Counted from the stretch's first letter, positions 46,558 through 56,984 are shown. The stretch: 64,000 bases of DNA from Bradyrhizobium sp. ISRA430 (GCF_029909975.1 NZ_CP094516.1:7542501-7606500), one strand, 5' to 3'. Translations and numbers: made by a program. The notes: a model not told the origin generated them from the letters alone.

Positions 46558-47091
46558 CGCCGACTCAGTTCGGTCCTCGATGCCTCGGCTCCGGGGATCC
46601 TCGCCGGGGGCGCTCGGAAAAGGGCCGGTGCTCAGGGGGTATGCCGGCCCCGCTAACACTGCCCCATTGCCCTCTTAACCGGTTTCGTCGCAGCACTCCC
46701 GGGTGCCGCCTCGACGTCGGCAGGCTCACGCTCTTGCGGGTGCCAGTCAGTCGCGCGATGCGCGGCGCACGCCGGATCGGGCTTGAGCCCGAGGCATCTC
46801 CAGGCCCGGTCCCGTGAAGAATGGCATGGAGAGCTGGTTCCCTCGCAGATTGGTGTCCTCTCACTGCGTCGGGGCCAAACCACGTCTCGCAAGCTGGCAC
46901 GCGTCGCTGAGCTCGACTCCTCGCAGAATCGTGCCGCCCGATTTTTTCGATGACGGCTGAAGGCTGCGGGAAAGGCTCGCGACTGTTGCGAAGGCGTAAA
47001 CACCGCGGTTTTAGAGCGGATATGTCTTGCAGTTGCTTTGAGGCGTTCGGCGCTAAAGGAGCTGCGGCGCGATCTTGCTCTGCGCGACCAT
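46558..47091. other. Gap of about 0.53 kb, no recognisable gene
   Basis: Minus-strand frames here are Arg/Ser-rich and look out of frame. No repeat or regulatory motif was noticed. Confidence 0.35.
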
Positions 47092-47898
47092 TTACCAAGG
47101 CCTTTCGCTCCCCTCTAACTCTTCCCGTTCCTTTGGCTCCATGCGAGCGAACCAGGAGCCGGGAGGAAAGGCTGCGATACGCTTGGCAAAGGAGGATTGC
47201 GGCTCCCAATCTTGCCCTTCGCTCTTCTCGAAAGTGATGACCCCGTTGTGTGTAAAAAAACGGGGCCCTGGGATATTACAGTTCACCAAAAGCAAAACGC
47301 GCCACAGATCACCTTTCTCGGTCGGCTTGTCCTTCTGCTTCGGCAAGTAGTCCACTCCAACAGGCTCAACGATAGTGCAGCGGCCCTGCCGCAGAAGATC
47401 GCCGAGCCGGCCTTGCGTGGTCGTCACGAAGTTGAAGTTGCTCGGATCATGCAGAAAGCGAAGATTTGCGTCCCTTTCACCCTCCTTGACTTCAGTGGCG
47501 ATCAACGAGAGCGCCAGGGCGTGCCAGCCCAATTCGATCGGCTTCGCATAGGTCGACGCAAGTTGAAACGTGCCGTCGAGCGCGATCCTCCAGGTGATAA
47601 CGTACTGTTCGTCTAATGTATCATCCGGGTGCCTGGTCCACGAAACGAAAATATAGTCGTTTTCGTCAAGTTCAGCGACGCCCCACATTCGAGGGACGAA
47701 CTGTGCCACCTTCGAGACGTTGGAGATAATTTGTTCTATTGTCTCACCGTCTTGCGCTCGCCACGTTGACTTGAATCTTTCGATATGGGGGCTCTCGATG
47801 GCGCGAACACTGTTGCTCGTCGCAGCCAGCCCGGCCAGGCAGATCAGGGGTCGACCGAGACAAAACCATAACGCGCGTCTTCTAGACACTTTTCTCAT
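47092..47898 (-). CDS. Exported hypothetical protein, 268 aa
   Basis: From the ATG at 47898 the product is 268 residues with a basic N-terminus (MRKVSRRRALWFCLG) and a hydrophobic stretch (PLICLAGLAATSNSVRA). This indicates export, possibly by the Tat route because of the paired arginines. The mature part is a mixed alpha/beta protein with segments WGVAELDENDYIFVSWTRHP, QYVITWRIALDGTFQLASTY and LLLVNCNIPGPRFFTHNGVI. No family is recognised. The longer ATG at 47928 would add ten residues. It stands alone. Confidence 0.6.
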   Translation of the reverse strand: MRKVSRRRALWFCLGRPLICLAGLAATSNSVRAIESPHIERFKSTWRAQDGETIEQIISNVSKVAQFVPRMWGVAELDENDYIFVSWTRHPDDTLDEQYVITWRIALDGTFQLASTYAKPIELGWHALALSLIATEVKEGERDANLRFLHDPSNFNFVTTTQGRLGDLLRQGRCTIVEPVGVDYLPKQKDKPTEKGDLWRVLLLVNCNIPGPRFFTHNGVITFEKSEGQDWEPQSSFAKRIAAFPPGSWFARMEPKEREELEGSERPW

Positions 47899-48936
47899 AA
47901 CTGTCGGCCTATCTGGCTTCATCCACACGTCATTCCAAAGCGGGCAACCTTCAACCTGTTATGCGCGAGCGCAAGAAGTTAGCGGCGACGCGACGGGAGA
48001 CCGGTGGTGTCCCGTGCGAGCAGGCGCTCCCCTCTATGTCACGCGCCGCTAACTTCGCTGCCGGCGACAGCCTCAAGTTGCTGTGCTGGACATGCCCAGC
48101 AGGAGGAGACTGGGCATGCCGAAGACTTGCATTCCTCGTGCCAGGTAACAGACGGCAATTCGCACCGCTTTTATGTCCTCTTTGTCGGCTTTCCGACTTG
48201 GGCACGTCTCGATGTCTCCGTTCAGCGCTATCGAGCGCGGCTTATGCATCCTCGTCACGGACCGGATATTCGACGGCGCAGCGGAGCGCCTCGGTGCCAA
48301 GTTCCTGATGAGAATTGGAATCACGTTTGTCGCCATAGAACCGTTTGGTTCGGTATCGTTGCCGGGATGTGGGCTTTCGATCTCTGACATGCCTCTGGGC
48401 ACTTGCGGCCAAGAGGCCAGAGCGCGTTTGGCGCTTCTTTCGCGACATGCGGCGCTCGGAACTCGAGAGCGGCCTTCGTCAGGTGCGCTTTGCTGTAGAA
48501 GGCCAACGACGCGAAGCCGATCTTCACCGCCGAGCATTTGGAGTCTAGCTGGCACTGCAAATCAACGTGCCGGCCAGGTATGTTGCTAGCTTGGCCAGTG
48601 TCTTAGGCGTATTCAGCACGGATCCAGCTGGTCGAGAGGGCGGCTGGATGGCGGACGCGCTAAGAACCGCTGCCGAGCCGGGACACGCATCAAATGCGTT
48701 CTGCTCCAGGCGGCAGTCCCGACCGCGGAAGCCGCATTTGTCCCTTCCACCGATCTGGCGTGCGGCCAGGGGGCGGCTGCGATGGTCATTACAATATCGC
48801 GGGCTGGAGAGCGCTTCTACATCGACTCAACGATAAAGATGCGCAGTCATTCGCGTAGCGAATGTCGCAGCACCAGCTTGAGACATAATCTGAGAGGTTG
48901 ACGGAAGACTTGTCTTGCCGATAATCCAAGTCGTCG
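47899..48936. other. Gap of about 1 kb upstream of the riboswitch
   Basis: No gene recognised. It contains the second inverted-repeat element at 47974-48055. The part just before 48937 should hold the metE promoter, but no clear -35/-10 pair was identified. Confidence 0.4.
47974..48055. repeat. Inverted-repeat element, copy B (82 bp)
   Basis: The ends GAAGTTAGCGGCG and CGCCGCTAACTTC form a perfect 13-base inverted repeat. The right end is identical over 17 bases to the element at 23768-23852, while the interior differs. The longer arms make this the better preserved copy. Confidence 0.6.
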
Positions 48937-49107
48937 AGGTTCTCCGGTTCCCACTTGATCCGGAGCTAAGAGGGAAGCCGGTGAATATGCCGGCGCTGCC
49001 CCCGCAACTGTGAGCGGCGAGCCGCTGTCCAACGATGTCACTGAAGCCTGCGCGGCTTCGGGAAGGCCGGACAGCAGCGATGACCCGCGAGCCAGGAGAC
49101 CTGCCCC
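48937..49107 (+). promoter_or_regulatory. Cobalamin (B12) riboswitch controlling metE
   Basis: The conserved core is complete: AAGAGGGAAGCCGGTG (48968-48983), GCTGCCCCCGCAACTGT (48995-49011), GGAAGG with the flanking AAGCC, and the B12 box GAGCCAGGAGACCTGCC at 49089-49105. Binding of adenosylcobalamin is expected to reduce expression of the downstream gene. That gene is the B12-independent methionine synthase, the standard logic of such a switch. Confidence 0.95.
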
Positions 49108-49225
49108 GACAATATATTCGTCCACGGGCGGGGTGTCCCGGTGGTGCGCCAAGCAGCCGTCGCACCGCGCGACTTCCCCTGCCTGCGTCCGCCATGGCCT
49201 TTGCCCCCAACATGGGGTTAACGCT

Positions 49226-51571
49226 ATGTCTCTTCTCTCCCTTCCGGTTGCCACGCTCGGAACGCCACGCATCGGTCCAAGGCGCGAGCTCAAACTCGCT
49301 CTAGAAAGCTACTGGGCCGGAAAAATCAGCGAAAAGCAGTTGCTCGAGGACGCAGCTGGCCTGCGTGCCGCGAACTGGGCTCGTCAGAAATCTATCGGCG
49401 TCACGGTCATTCCATCGAACGATTTCTCGCTGTATGACCAGGTGCTCGACACAAGTGTCATGGTTGGCGCCATCCCGGAGATCTACGCCTCGAAAGCCGA
49501 ATCCGTTTCGCTCAAGACGTACTTCGCCATGGCCCGCGGTTCACAATGCGACGACCAGGATGCGAGTTGCGGTCACGGATCGCGCGGATTTGGCGCACCC
49601 GCGCAGGAGATGACCAAGTGGTTCGACACCAACTACCACTATATGGTCCCCGAGTTTCACAGGGGACAGACTTTCAGGCTATGCTCTCGCAAGCCGATCG
49701 AGGAGTATGAGGAAGCCAAGTCCCTTGGCTTTCAGACCCGCCCTGTCCTGATCGGGCCGGTCACATTCCTAAAGCTCGGCAAGAGTCCCGATCCTGCGTT
49801 CCAGCCACTCTCACTACTGGATGACCTGATACCGGCCTATATCGAGGTTCTGCAGGAATTGGCCAAACGTGGGGCAAATTGGGTTCAGTTGGACGAGCCC
49901 TGCCTGGTTCTTGATCTGGATGAGGGGGCGCGAAAATCTTTGCGACATGCTTATGACCGGCTCGCCAAGGAGGGGCCGGCCATCAAGATCATGGTTGCCA
50001 GCTATTTCGGCGACCTCGGCGACAATCTGGACACCGCCTTGAGTCTGCCAGTTGCCGGACTGCACCTCGATCTGGTTCGAGCGCCACAGTTGTTGGACCA
50101 GATCATCGCTGGCGGCCGAAGTGATCTCGTCATCTCGCTCGGTGTCGTCGACGGCCGGAATGTATGGCGGTCGAATTTGTCGTCGCTGCGCCAGCGGCTA
50201 GAACCCGCGATTGCGAAGCTCGGCAAGGATCGTGTACAGATCGCCCCATCCTGCTCGCTGCTTCATGTGCCGGTCGATGTTGAACTCGAGACCAGGCTCG
50301 CTTCTGACGTAAAGAGCTGGCTTGCTTTCTCGGTCCAGAAGATGCGGGAGCTTGCGATCCTGGCGCGGGCACTCGCAGGCGACCAGAATGTTGCGCTAGC
50401 TCTTGCCGAGTCGGAATGTGCCGCGACCGTCCGCCGGACTTCGCCGAAAATCCGTGATGCCAATGTCGCTGTCCGGATGAGAGCGATCGATCAGCCCATG
50501 CGTCGGCGCGCCAGCCCATTTGCCCGTCGGGCCGAGATCCAAAGCAATCGTTTCGGACTGCCGGCTTTTCCTACCACGACGATCGGATCGTTTCCGCAGA
50601 CCACAGAGGTCCGGAATGCCCGTGCTGCGCATGCGCGAGGCGCGATGAGCGACGAGCAATACGACAGGTTCCTCAAGGAGGAGACAGCGCGCGCCGTACG
50701 TTGGCAGGAGGACATCGGTCTTGACGTCCTCGTGCACGGCGAGTTCGAGCGCAATGACATGGTGCAGTACTTTGGCGAGCAACTCGCCGGCTTCGCATTT
50801 ACCAGGAACGGATGGGTGCAGTCCTACGGATCGCGCTGCGTCAGGCCACCGATCCTGTTTGGCGATGTAGTGCGGTCGAAGCCTATCACCGTGGACTGGT
50901 GGCGCTACGCGCAATCACTAACGAGGAAGCCGATGAAGGCGATGTTGACCGGACCGGTGACGATCTTGAACTGGTCCTTTGTTCGCGACGATATTCCTAG
51001 GAGCGAGGTCTGCCGCCAGATTGCGCTCGCGATCCGAGACGAAGTCCGCGATCTCGAGAATGCTGGTGCGACCATGATCCAGATCGACGAAGCGGCACTC
51101 CGCGAAGGATTGCCGTTGCGTCGATCGGAGTGGACGGCTTATCTCGACTGGGCCGTGGATTGCTTCCGCATCTGCTCATCGGGCGTCGCTGATCAAACGC
51201 AAATTCATACACATATGTGCTACTCGGAGTTCAACGACATCATCGGTGCGATCGCTGCAATGGACGCGGATGTGATCTCGATCGAGACGTCGCGCTCGAA
51301 AATGGAACTCCTCGACGCGTTCAGGAGCTACGAATATCCAAATCAGATCGGGCCGGGCGTGTACGACATCCACTCTCCACGCGTTCCCGAGACGGGCGAA
51401 ATGAAGGAGCTGATGGCGTTGGCTCGGACACGGCTGCAGGATTCGCAGCTCTGGGTCAATCCGGACTGCGGCCTGAAGACGCGCAAATGGGAGGAGGTTC
51501 GGCCGGCGATAACGAACATGGTCGCTGCCGCCCGCGAACTGCGCGCTGCATCCGATCCGCGAGGCCGTTGA
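49226..51571 (+). CDS. metE: MetE, cobalamin-independent methionine synthase
   Basis: A 781-residue enzyme that moves a methyl group from 5-methyltetrahydropteroyl-triglutamate to homocysteine to make methionine in the cytoplasm. Both barrels are present: the N-terminal one starts ATLGTPRIGPRRELKLALES, and the C-terminal one starts PAFPTTTIGSFPQTTEVRNA. All zinc ligands are present: His663 and Cys665 in IHTHMCYSEF, Glu687 in ISIETSRSK, Cys748 in VNPDCGLKTR. The ATG at 49226 is chosen because homology begins there. The frame is open upstream through the riboswitch, which is not translated. It is controlled by the B12 riboswitch at 48937. No other met gene is adjacent. Confidence 0.95.
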   Translation: MSLLSLPVATLGTPRIGPRRELKLALESYWAGKISEKQLLEDAAGLRAANWARQKSIGVTVIPSNDFSLYDQVLDTSVMVGAIPEIYASKAESVSLKTYFAMARGSQCDDQDASCGHGSRGFGAPAQEMTKWFDTNYHYMVPEFHRGQTFRLCSRKPIEEYEEAKSLGFQTRPVLIGPVTFLKLGKSPDPAFQPLSLLDDLIPAYIEVLQELAKRGANWVQLDEPCLVLDLDEGARKSLRHAYDRLAKEGPAIKIMVASYFGDLGDNLDTALSLPVAGLHLDLVRAPQLLDQIIAGGRSDLVISLGVVDGRNVWRSNLSSLRQRLEPAIAKLGKDRVQIAPSCSLLHVPVDVELETRLASDVKSWLAFSVQKMRELAILARALAGDQNVALALAESECAATVRRTSPKIRDANVAVRMRAIDQPMRRRASPFARRAEIQSNRFGLPAFPTTTIGSFPQTTEVRNARAAHARGAMSDEQYDRFLKEETARAVRWQEDIGLDVLVHGEFERNDMVQYFGEQLAGFAFTRNGWVQSYGSRCVRPPILFGDVVRSKPITVDWWRYAQSLTRKPMKAMLTGPVTILNWSFVRDDIPRSEVCRQIALAIRDEVRDLENAGATMIQIDEAALREGLPLRRSEWTAYLDWAVDCFRICSSGVADQTQIHTHMCYSEFNDIIGAIAAMDADVISIETSRSKMELLDAFRSYEYPNQIGPGVYDIHSPRVPETGEMKELMALARTRLQDSQLWVNPDCGLKTRKWEEVRPAITNMVAAARELRAASDPRGR

Positions 51572-51653
51572 TCCGGGACTTGGGTCTCTTATCGACAAAG
51601 CTGATCAGCTTGCTGTCATTTGCGCTCTCGATAATCGAGGGAGCCTTGGGAAC

Positions 51654-51687
51654 AAAAAAATGCCCGGCCTCGCTTAGCGGGCCGGGC
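51654..51687 (-). terminator. Hairpin with T tract on the minus strand, after metE
   Basis: On the minus strand GCCCGGCC, loop, GGCCGGGC are followed by A and a run of seven T. On the plus strand there is no T tract after the stem. So it looks like a terminator for minus-strand transcription, though metE may use the stem in combination with Rho. It is nearly identical to the hairpin at 38089. Confidence 0.55.
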
Positions 51688-52299
51688 GAGAGTCTGGGAG
51701 GAGCGACGCTGACGCATCGCGCGGACTTCCATCGGCGGAGGGAGGACAGCCGCCGGTTCGATCACGGCAAGGACATTCGCCGAAAATCTGAGCCCAGTTG
51801 AAGCACAAGCTCAGCGTAGCTCAATTATGCCATGGTATGCGACCGTATAGCCTGAGGTTTAGAAATCTACACCAAGGTTTGTCGCTCATGAGCACGTCGG
51901 CAACGGTTGCGACAGTAACGAGGGGCAGTGATGCCGGGCGGTCGCCGCAGGGCACCGACCCAAACTCGTGCGCATTCCTGCCTGGAATCCTTATGCTCGA
52001 TCAGCACGACGATACCAAAAACCCGGCTCCAAGGATCTCGCAAGCGTAGCCAATGCAGAGCGGTTGCTATTGATTTGGACCCTGCTTAAGCCAGTCGTTG
52101 GTCAACCGGTTCCACCCGATAGTCGGGTTTCGGCTTGAGCCTCTGTTCGAGATCTATCAGCGGACCACGCAGAGGATTTCATCAGAGGATGTCACGAGCT
52201 TCAAAATGGCCCGGTGCCGATAGGGTGCTCCTAAGCCGTGAGCGTGGTCCGCCCCCAAGTTAGGCCAGTTAAGTGATGGCGATTTCGGATCCGACATGA
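51688..52299. other. Gap of about 0.6 kb
   Basis: No recognisable gene. The plus-strand frame at 51798-52049 has no convincing start and no family. Confidence 0.35.
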
Positions 52300-52880
52300 C
52301 TCGGATCGGCGCAGCCGGTTTAGACCGCCCGACTGTGTGTAGCCCCGCACCGAAGAAGATGAGCGTCGAACGCCGATGCGACGTTCCGGAGCAGGAACTC
52401 TACGGCCATCTGCTACGGAAAGCTGGCCATCATCGATCACCACGACGGTCTGCGATAAGGCTGTCGATTCGAGAACGATCGACGACGGCGAACTTCGGAT
52501 CCAGACCGTGACGACGGGATGTCTCGGAGCGATCGACTGCCGTGTCCCACATGATTCGCTCGATGATCTCGGCGCGAAAGCGATCCTCCTCCGTCAGCAA
52601 ATAGCCCTTCGCGGTGGCGAGCCGATCCTCGGCGATGCGAGCAAGGTCGTCCTTTGCCGAGATAGCGTTCGCGACGAACCCTTGCTGCATGCGCCCGATC
52701 GCGCTGGCGCCGAGCCCAATGAGGGCGTCCGCGCAATCGACAGTATAGTCTAGAAGTTGCGCTTCAGCCTGCCTTCCTGCCTCGCCACGGCAAGACGTCC
52801 GTGCGGCATACGTACGTATCCAGCATCAACTAAAGCTTCCGCGATCGCTTCGGATTGGAGGTAGCGATCGACGCTGTCGC
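52300..52880 (-). pseudogene. hemN (oxygen-independent coproporphyrinogen III oxidase) C-terminal remnant
   Basis: On the minus strand from 52880 the frame reads EAIAEALVDAGYVRM, then VARQEGRLKRNF and a TAG stop. Directly after, in frame, come DYTVDCADALIGLGASAIGR and MQQGFVANAISAKDDLARIA, EEDRFRAEIIERIM and SRRHGLDPKFAVVDRSRIDS. This is the C-terminal third of HemN, whose consensus has Gln where the stop now stands (NFQGY). The radical-SAM half is missing. hemN genes belong to the FixK2 regulon in B. japonicum, so a copy near fixK makes sense, but this one is dead. Confidence 0.8.
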
Positions 52881-52885
52881 AGCGG

Positions 52886-53515
52886 TCAATACGCCCCATC
52901 CGTCTCGGCGCCGTGTCGCGGGTTGCCGGCCTTGGCGGACGAAAACGCGACCGAGCTCCGTTCGGCCTCAGCTTCTTGTTCCAATTGCAGAATATGCGCT
53001 CTTAACGCATCGGAAGTCGCTGCCGCTGTCTCGCTGAATAGCGGATCTCCATGATCGGTGAGGGCGGAAGCGATTTCGGTCCAATCCTGAGCCGAGAGAG
53101 TCTTCAGGGCGGCGGGAAAGAAATCTCGCTCTTCCCACATCATGTGGTGCCGCTCGCGTACTATAAAGTCGTGTACGATATTGCCGACGTCTTGCCGAAG
53201 GAGTTCACGATCCGCCAGGATGGCGTCAATAGCTTGCGCGAAGTGGTGCAAACGGTCGACGACTTCCTGGTGTTCAAGCGCGAGATCGCCGACGATTGCA
53301 GCTGCATCCGGATCGCGAGCCTTGAGCTTGGAAAAAATCAAGTCTTCCTGTGGATGATGGTACAGCTCCGGGTAAACCTCGAAATAGCTGATAATCGCGC
53401 GAATGACCTCATAGTCGGGACGGATCCCTTTCTCAAAAATCTCCAATTCGCGTTGAAGAGCGACCAAAAGCAGATCAATGTTGCGATGCTCTCGAAGCAA
53501 AAGATCGATGATCAT
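52886..53515 (-). CDS. Hemerythrin-domain protein
   Basis: A 209-residue protein with a hemerythrin-like four-helix bundle that binds a diiron centre. Ligand-type residues: His in LLREHRNIDLL, His and Glu in ELYHHPQEDLIF, His and Glu in LALEHQEVVDRLHH, and His and Glu in RERHHMMWEERDFFP. The ATG at 53515 has AGGAG upstream. The C-terminal 50 residues are charged and probably disordered. Such proteins sense or handle O2, NO or iron. It lies 145 bases downstream of fixK on the same strand, which suggests a role in the low-oxygen or NO response. No FixK-type box was found in the gap. Confidence 0.8.
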   Translation of the reverse strand: MIIDLLLREHRNIDLLLVALQRELEIFEKGIRPDYEVIRAIISYFEVYPELYHHPQEDLIFSKLKARDPDAAAIVGDLALEHQEVVDRLHHFAQAIDAILADRELLRQDVGNIVHDFIVRERHHMMWEERDFFPAALKTLSAQDWTEIASALTDHGDPLFSETAAATSDALRAHILQLEQEAEAERSSVAFSSAKAGNPRHGAETDGAY

Positions 53516-53660
53516 TGCGGTGCTCCTGGAGGCACAAAAGTAGGCTGGGAGCGTTTCTGCCATTGGCAAGATCGCCCGATTTCGGTGTCCTTTGCGCTGC
53601 AATTTGTCCGCGCTGTTCGACGCAAAAAGCAGTGCGCTTCAATCTGAGCTGTAAATCGAC

Positions 53661-54344
53661 TTAGCCTAGGTTTTGCACAAAGCTCCTGGGCAATCTGTCG
53701 TTACGCAGCTCGACTCGGCGTGAGGTCGGCAGGGCGATCACGCCATTTTGCTCAAGTTGGGTAAAGGTGCGCGACACGGTTTCGATCGTCAAGCCAAGAT
53801 AATCGGCGACATCCTGCCGTGACATGGGCAGTTCGATGGCACCGTTCTTCGTAGCGCGGCGAGACATATCGAGCAGGAAGGTGACGACCCGGTCTTCAGC
53901 GCTGCTGATCAGGAGCATCATATGTTCCTGAAAGCGGCGGAGCTCGAGCGCCATCGCGTCCCACAGCTGCCGTGTTAGCTCCCTCTCGTGACTGGCCCGA
54001 ACAATGAGGGCGGTACGCTTCACCATCAGCAGCTGCGTCTCACAAATCGCTCCGGCCGAAGAGATATGGCTTCCTCCGGCTTCGAAGCCGAACATGTCAC
54101 CGGGCAGATAAAACGCACCGATCTGACGACGTCCGTCTTCCAGAATCTTGTAGGTTCGCACAGCGCCCGACGCCACCTGATATACGTATTCCGCTGACTC
54201 CTCTTCGCTGTAGATCTCGCTATTGCGAGTGAACCGCATCGGTGTCGCAATCATGCCAAACGGTCCACAACCATGAGGTTGCCCACGCAAGACGCTGGTT
54301 GGATGGCGGCTGGTCTCGGTAAAACTGGCAACCTGAGCGTGCAT
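53661..54344 (-). CDS. fixK: FixK (FixK2-like) CRP/FNR family regulator
   Basis: A 227-residue CRP/FNR-type activator. The cyclic-nucleotide-binding-like domain shows VYQVASGAVRTYKILEDGRR and QIGAFYLPGDMFGFEAGGS. The C-terminal helix-turn-helix is ELPMSRQDVADYLGLTIETV followed by SRTFTQLEQNGVIALP. There is no N-terminal iron-sulfur cysteine cluster, as usual for FixK. It should bind TTGA-N6-TCAA sites, three of which occur in this window. In B. japonicum FixK2, Cys183 makes the protein redox-sensitive. Counting here, position 183 is Leu (DYLGL), so that control may be absent. Transcription is probably activated by phosphorylated FixJ. Confidence 0.9.
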   Translation of the reverse strand: MHAQVASFTETSRHPTSVLRGQPHGCGPFGMIATPMRFTRNSEIYSEEESAEYVYQVASGAVRTYKILEDGRRQIGAFYLPGDMFGFEAGGSHISSAGAICETQLLMVKRTALIVRASHERELTRQLWDAMALELRRFQEHMMLLISSAEDRVVTFLLDMSRRATKNGAIELPMSRQDVADYLGLTIETVSRTFTQLEQNGVIALPTSRRVELRNDRLPRSFVQNLG

Positions 54345-56378
54345 GGCGGACCCTATCTTGCGAGCGTCGATGGCACGCGGACATTGGCCGCTCCTGACGA
54401 ACTGGGAAATTTGGATGTTTCCCCTACGGAGAAGCCCTTAAGTATTTACACGTAAGTCCGCTGAGGAGGGCGTCTTGAATGGTTCGGCGGTCCGTTGGTT
54501 GCTCAAACATGCTCAAATCGGATTAGAAAGCTGCATGCTGACTTCGTCGGCCGCGCCCGTGAAGAGCTCCAGCCAGGCCGAACGCTGTCGTCCACCGCCA
54601 CTTTCGGCTTGCTCCAGGAAGTCTTGTTTGGACGCCGGGACTCCGATCCCCGTCAGCATCGGTGGGCCGCGGTGGTGACGAGGCGGACATTGACCGCATC
54701 CTGATCGATGTACGCTGGCCGACGTGGACGACGTGTTTGGAAATCATCCGATACGTGCGCATGTGGACCGAGTTGGGACCCGGATCATAGAACTCGGCTC
54801 GCGTGATATATTGACCTGGCTCAAAGACCGGCCTTGCCGCTCTCCGGCGACTGTTGCAGCCGGAGGAAATCGTGACTTGGCCTGGCCTGAAGCTGAGCTC
54901 GGGGCATCGTCGGATGGCCGGTGACAGACTGTCCGCGAGCAGTTCCTGCGGCATCTCGACCGTTAGCGCACGTGCAACGTTCGGAGCAGTGTCGCATGAT
55001 AGCGGGCCCGGCCGCACCTCGTCGTTGGAGCGCCGGCGAACGCATGGGGCCGGACAGACGGCACTCCTCGTTCCTGATCGGGCCCCTGGCGTCGCCATTG
55101 CGCCGATTGCAACGGCGTTCTGATCGCATCTGGAATTCGTGCCTCAGTGCGACATCAGGACTGGGATGGTGATTGCACGAAGGCCGCACGGCGGCTGACC
55201 CTCCCAGCAAATCCCGATTCGTCTGATCGAAAAAGTGCCATGGAAGATGGATGGGAGGTACAGAACAGGGCCGCCAGCCGGCAAAGGGAATAGAGTTATC
55301 GTAGCTGTCGTAGCCCCTCCGACGCTGTGTGACCATGGTCAGGTTGTAGATCCGCGCTCGCGCAGATGATCCGGCTCGCCTCGGCCGGAACCGCACTCAG
55401 CGCACGGCTGGTGTAGGAAATGCCGACGTTCCGTGCCCGCAGATCAAGTACCCGAAGTGCCGCTTCGGCCCGCTCAAACGGCACGCGCCTGCTTGATCTC
55501 GAAGACTGAAGCGACTGCGGCCCAGCCGAGCGCAATGAGCGGAATGATAGTCGTCTCTCAGCCGATCACCACAACCTCAAGATGCGCACCCGTCCCCAAT
55601 GCGAAGGAAATCGAACCGTTTACTGCAGCCCGCACCGGGAGCTCCGTGGGAAGGACCAATATGTTCCCGAACAATGCCGATCTCCGGGAAGACCCGCTGT
55701 CCATCGGAGCACAAATCCGGGCCGGCAATTGATCTGCTTCATATGCCGTCGTGATTTTGTTTAAGCACGATCAAACCGGAAAGCGGCAAGCTCTCGCGAT
55801 GGTCCGTAGGCAAGAACCAGCATTGCGTGTCTTGCATCGGTAACGTTAGCCGCGGCACTCTAGGATTTGTGCCCAGCCAATCTGCCGCGATACCAGTGCG
55901 GCGATCAGGGTGGCGACGGGATTGGGATTGCCGTCTCTCGCCATTGCCGGCTCGACATTCATGTCATGGCAAACCAGGCCTGCTGGAGGAACAACGAGCC
56001 AGCGAAGGTCATGCAGGGCTCGTTCGTCGCGGTCCCGCGGATCCGCCAGTGCTCGGATTCTTGAACTGCCGCTGGAAGGCCAATCAGAGCCGCTCGCAGA
56101 TGATTGATGACGGCCGGCAGTGCTGTTGGATCGTTTCGGATCGTGATTCCCTCAATCGATAGATATCAGTGCTGCGTCCGAATTGGCGCTTCTCGGAATT
56201 GATCAGAATGCTCGAACGCACGCATCGCTCTCGGATCTGGTGATCGTCCTTATCCGGCGCGCCACGTCGGGGCCGGCGCCCTTGGCGCGATAAGACGAAA
56301 AACGTGTTTCGGAAGACCGTACAGGAAGTCAAAGCTGCTGCATCAGCTTGAATGCATGAATAAGCGTTTGCGCTGCTG
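54345..56378. other. 2-kb gap between fixK and fixJ
   Basis: No intact gene. The first part contains FixJ-site-like sequences (CCTACGGAGAAGCCCTTAAG at 54424-54443 and a TTTACACGTAAG stretch just after), suitable for the fixK promoter but not proven. The rest carries decayed frames on both strands, such as a minus-strand frame at 54523-55098 and another at 55296-55535, that I could not name. Confidence 0.4.
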
Positions 56379-56984
56379 CTAAAGTCCCGCGTTAATGGCG
56401 ATCCGCATCAACTCGGACATGCTGCGGACATTGGTCTTGGCCATGAGGTTCGCACGGTAAACTTCGACCGTCCGGGGACTAATGCCAAGGTCATGGGCGA
56501 TCACCTTGTTGATCTTGCCGGCTAATAGTCCCTGCAGGACGTCACGCTCGCGCGACGAGAGGTCCGCGAGGCGGGCTTCCGCCTGCAGTTTCGCTGCGTC
56601 ATCGGCTGGCCTTGTTGGCCGCGCTTCCAAAGCACTATTGATCGCACGCAATAGCACCTCCTCCTCGAACGGCTTCTCGATGAAATCGACCGCACCCGCT
56701 TTCATCGCTTCAACTGCGAGCGATACGTCGCCATGACCAGTAATCAGGACGACGGGGCAGTCGACGCGATCGGACTTCAGTTTGCGCACCAGTTCGAGAC
56801 CGCTCATACCCGGTATGCGAATGTCCGATACAATGCAGTCAACCGGGCCGCTCGCGCCATCATTGAGAAACTCAGTCGCGGTTTCATAGGTTGCTACGTA
56901 GAAACCGTTCACATCAAGCAGAAACGCCAGCGAGTCCCGCATCGCGGCATCATCGTCGATCACAAGAATGCGCCGCCCAATCAT
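56379..56984 (-). CDS. fixJ: FixJ response regulator
   Basis: A 201-residue two-domain regulator. The receiver domain has the acidic pair in LVIDDDAAM, the phosphorylation site Asp54 in [17 protein letters not shown], Thr in [10 protein letters not shown] and Lys in [10 protein letters not shown]. The C-terminal LuxR-type helix-turn-helix is [20 protein letters not shown] and [18 protein letters not shown]. FixL phosphorylates it when oxygen is low, and it then activates fixK. The gene overlaps fixL by 4 bases (ATGA), so the two are translationally coupled. Length is standard. Confidence 0.95.
   Translation of the reverse strand: MIGRRILVIDDDAAMRDSLAFLLDVNGFYVATYETATEFLNDGASGPVDCIVSDIRIPGMSGLELVRKLKSDRVDCPVVLITGHGDVSLAVEAMKAGAVDFIEKPFEEEVLLRAINSALEARPTRPADDAAKLQAEARLADLSSRERDVLQGLLAGKINKVIAHDLGISPRTVEVYRANLMAKTNVRSMSELMRIAINAGL

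Noticed and set aside
49010..49225. Extension of metE upstream to an ATG at 49010
   Set aside because: That part is the cobalamin riboswitch and has no MetE homology; the true start is 49226.
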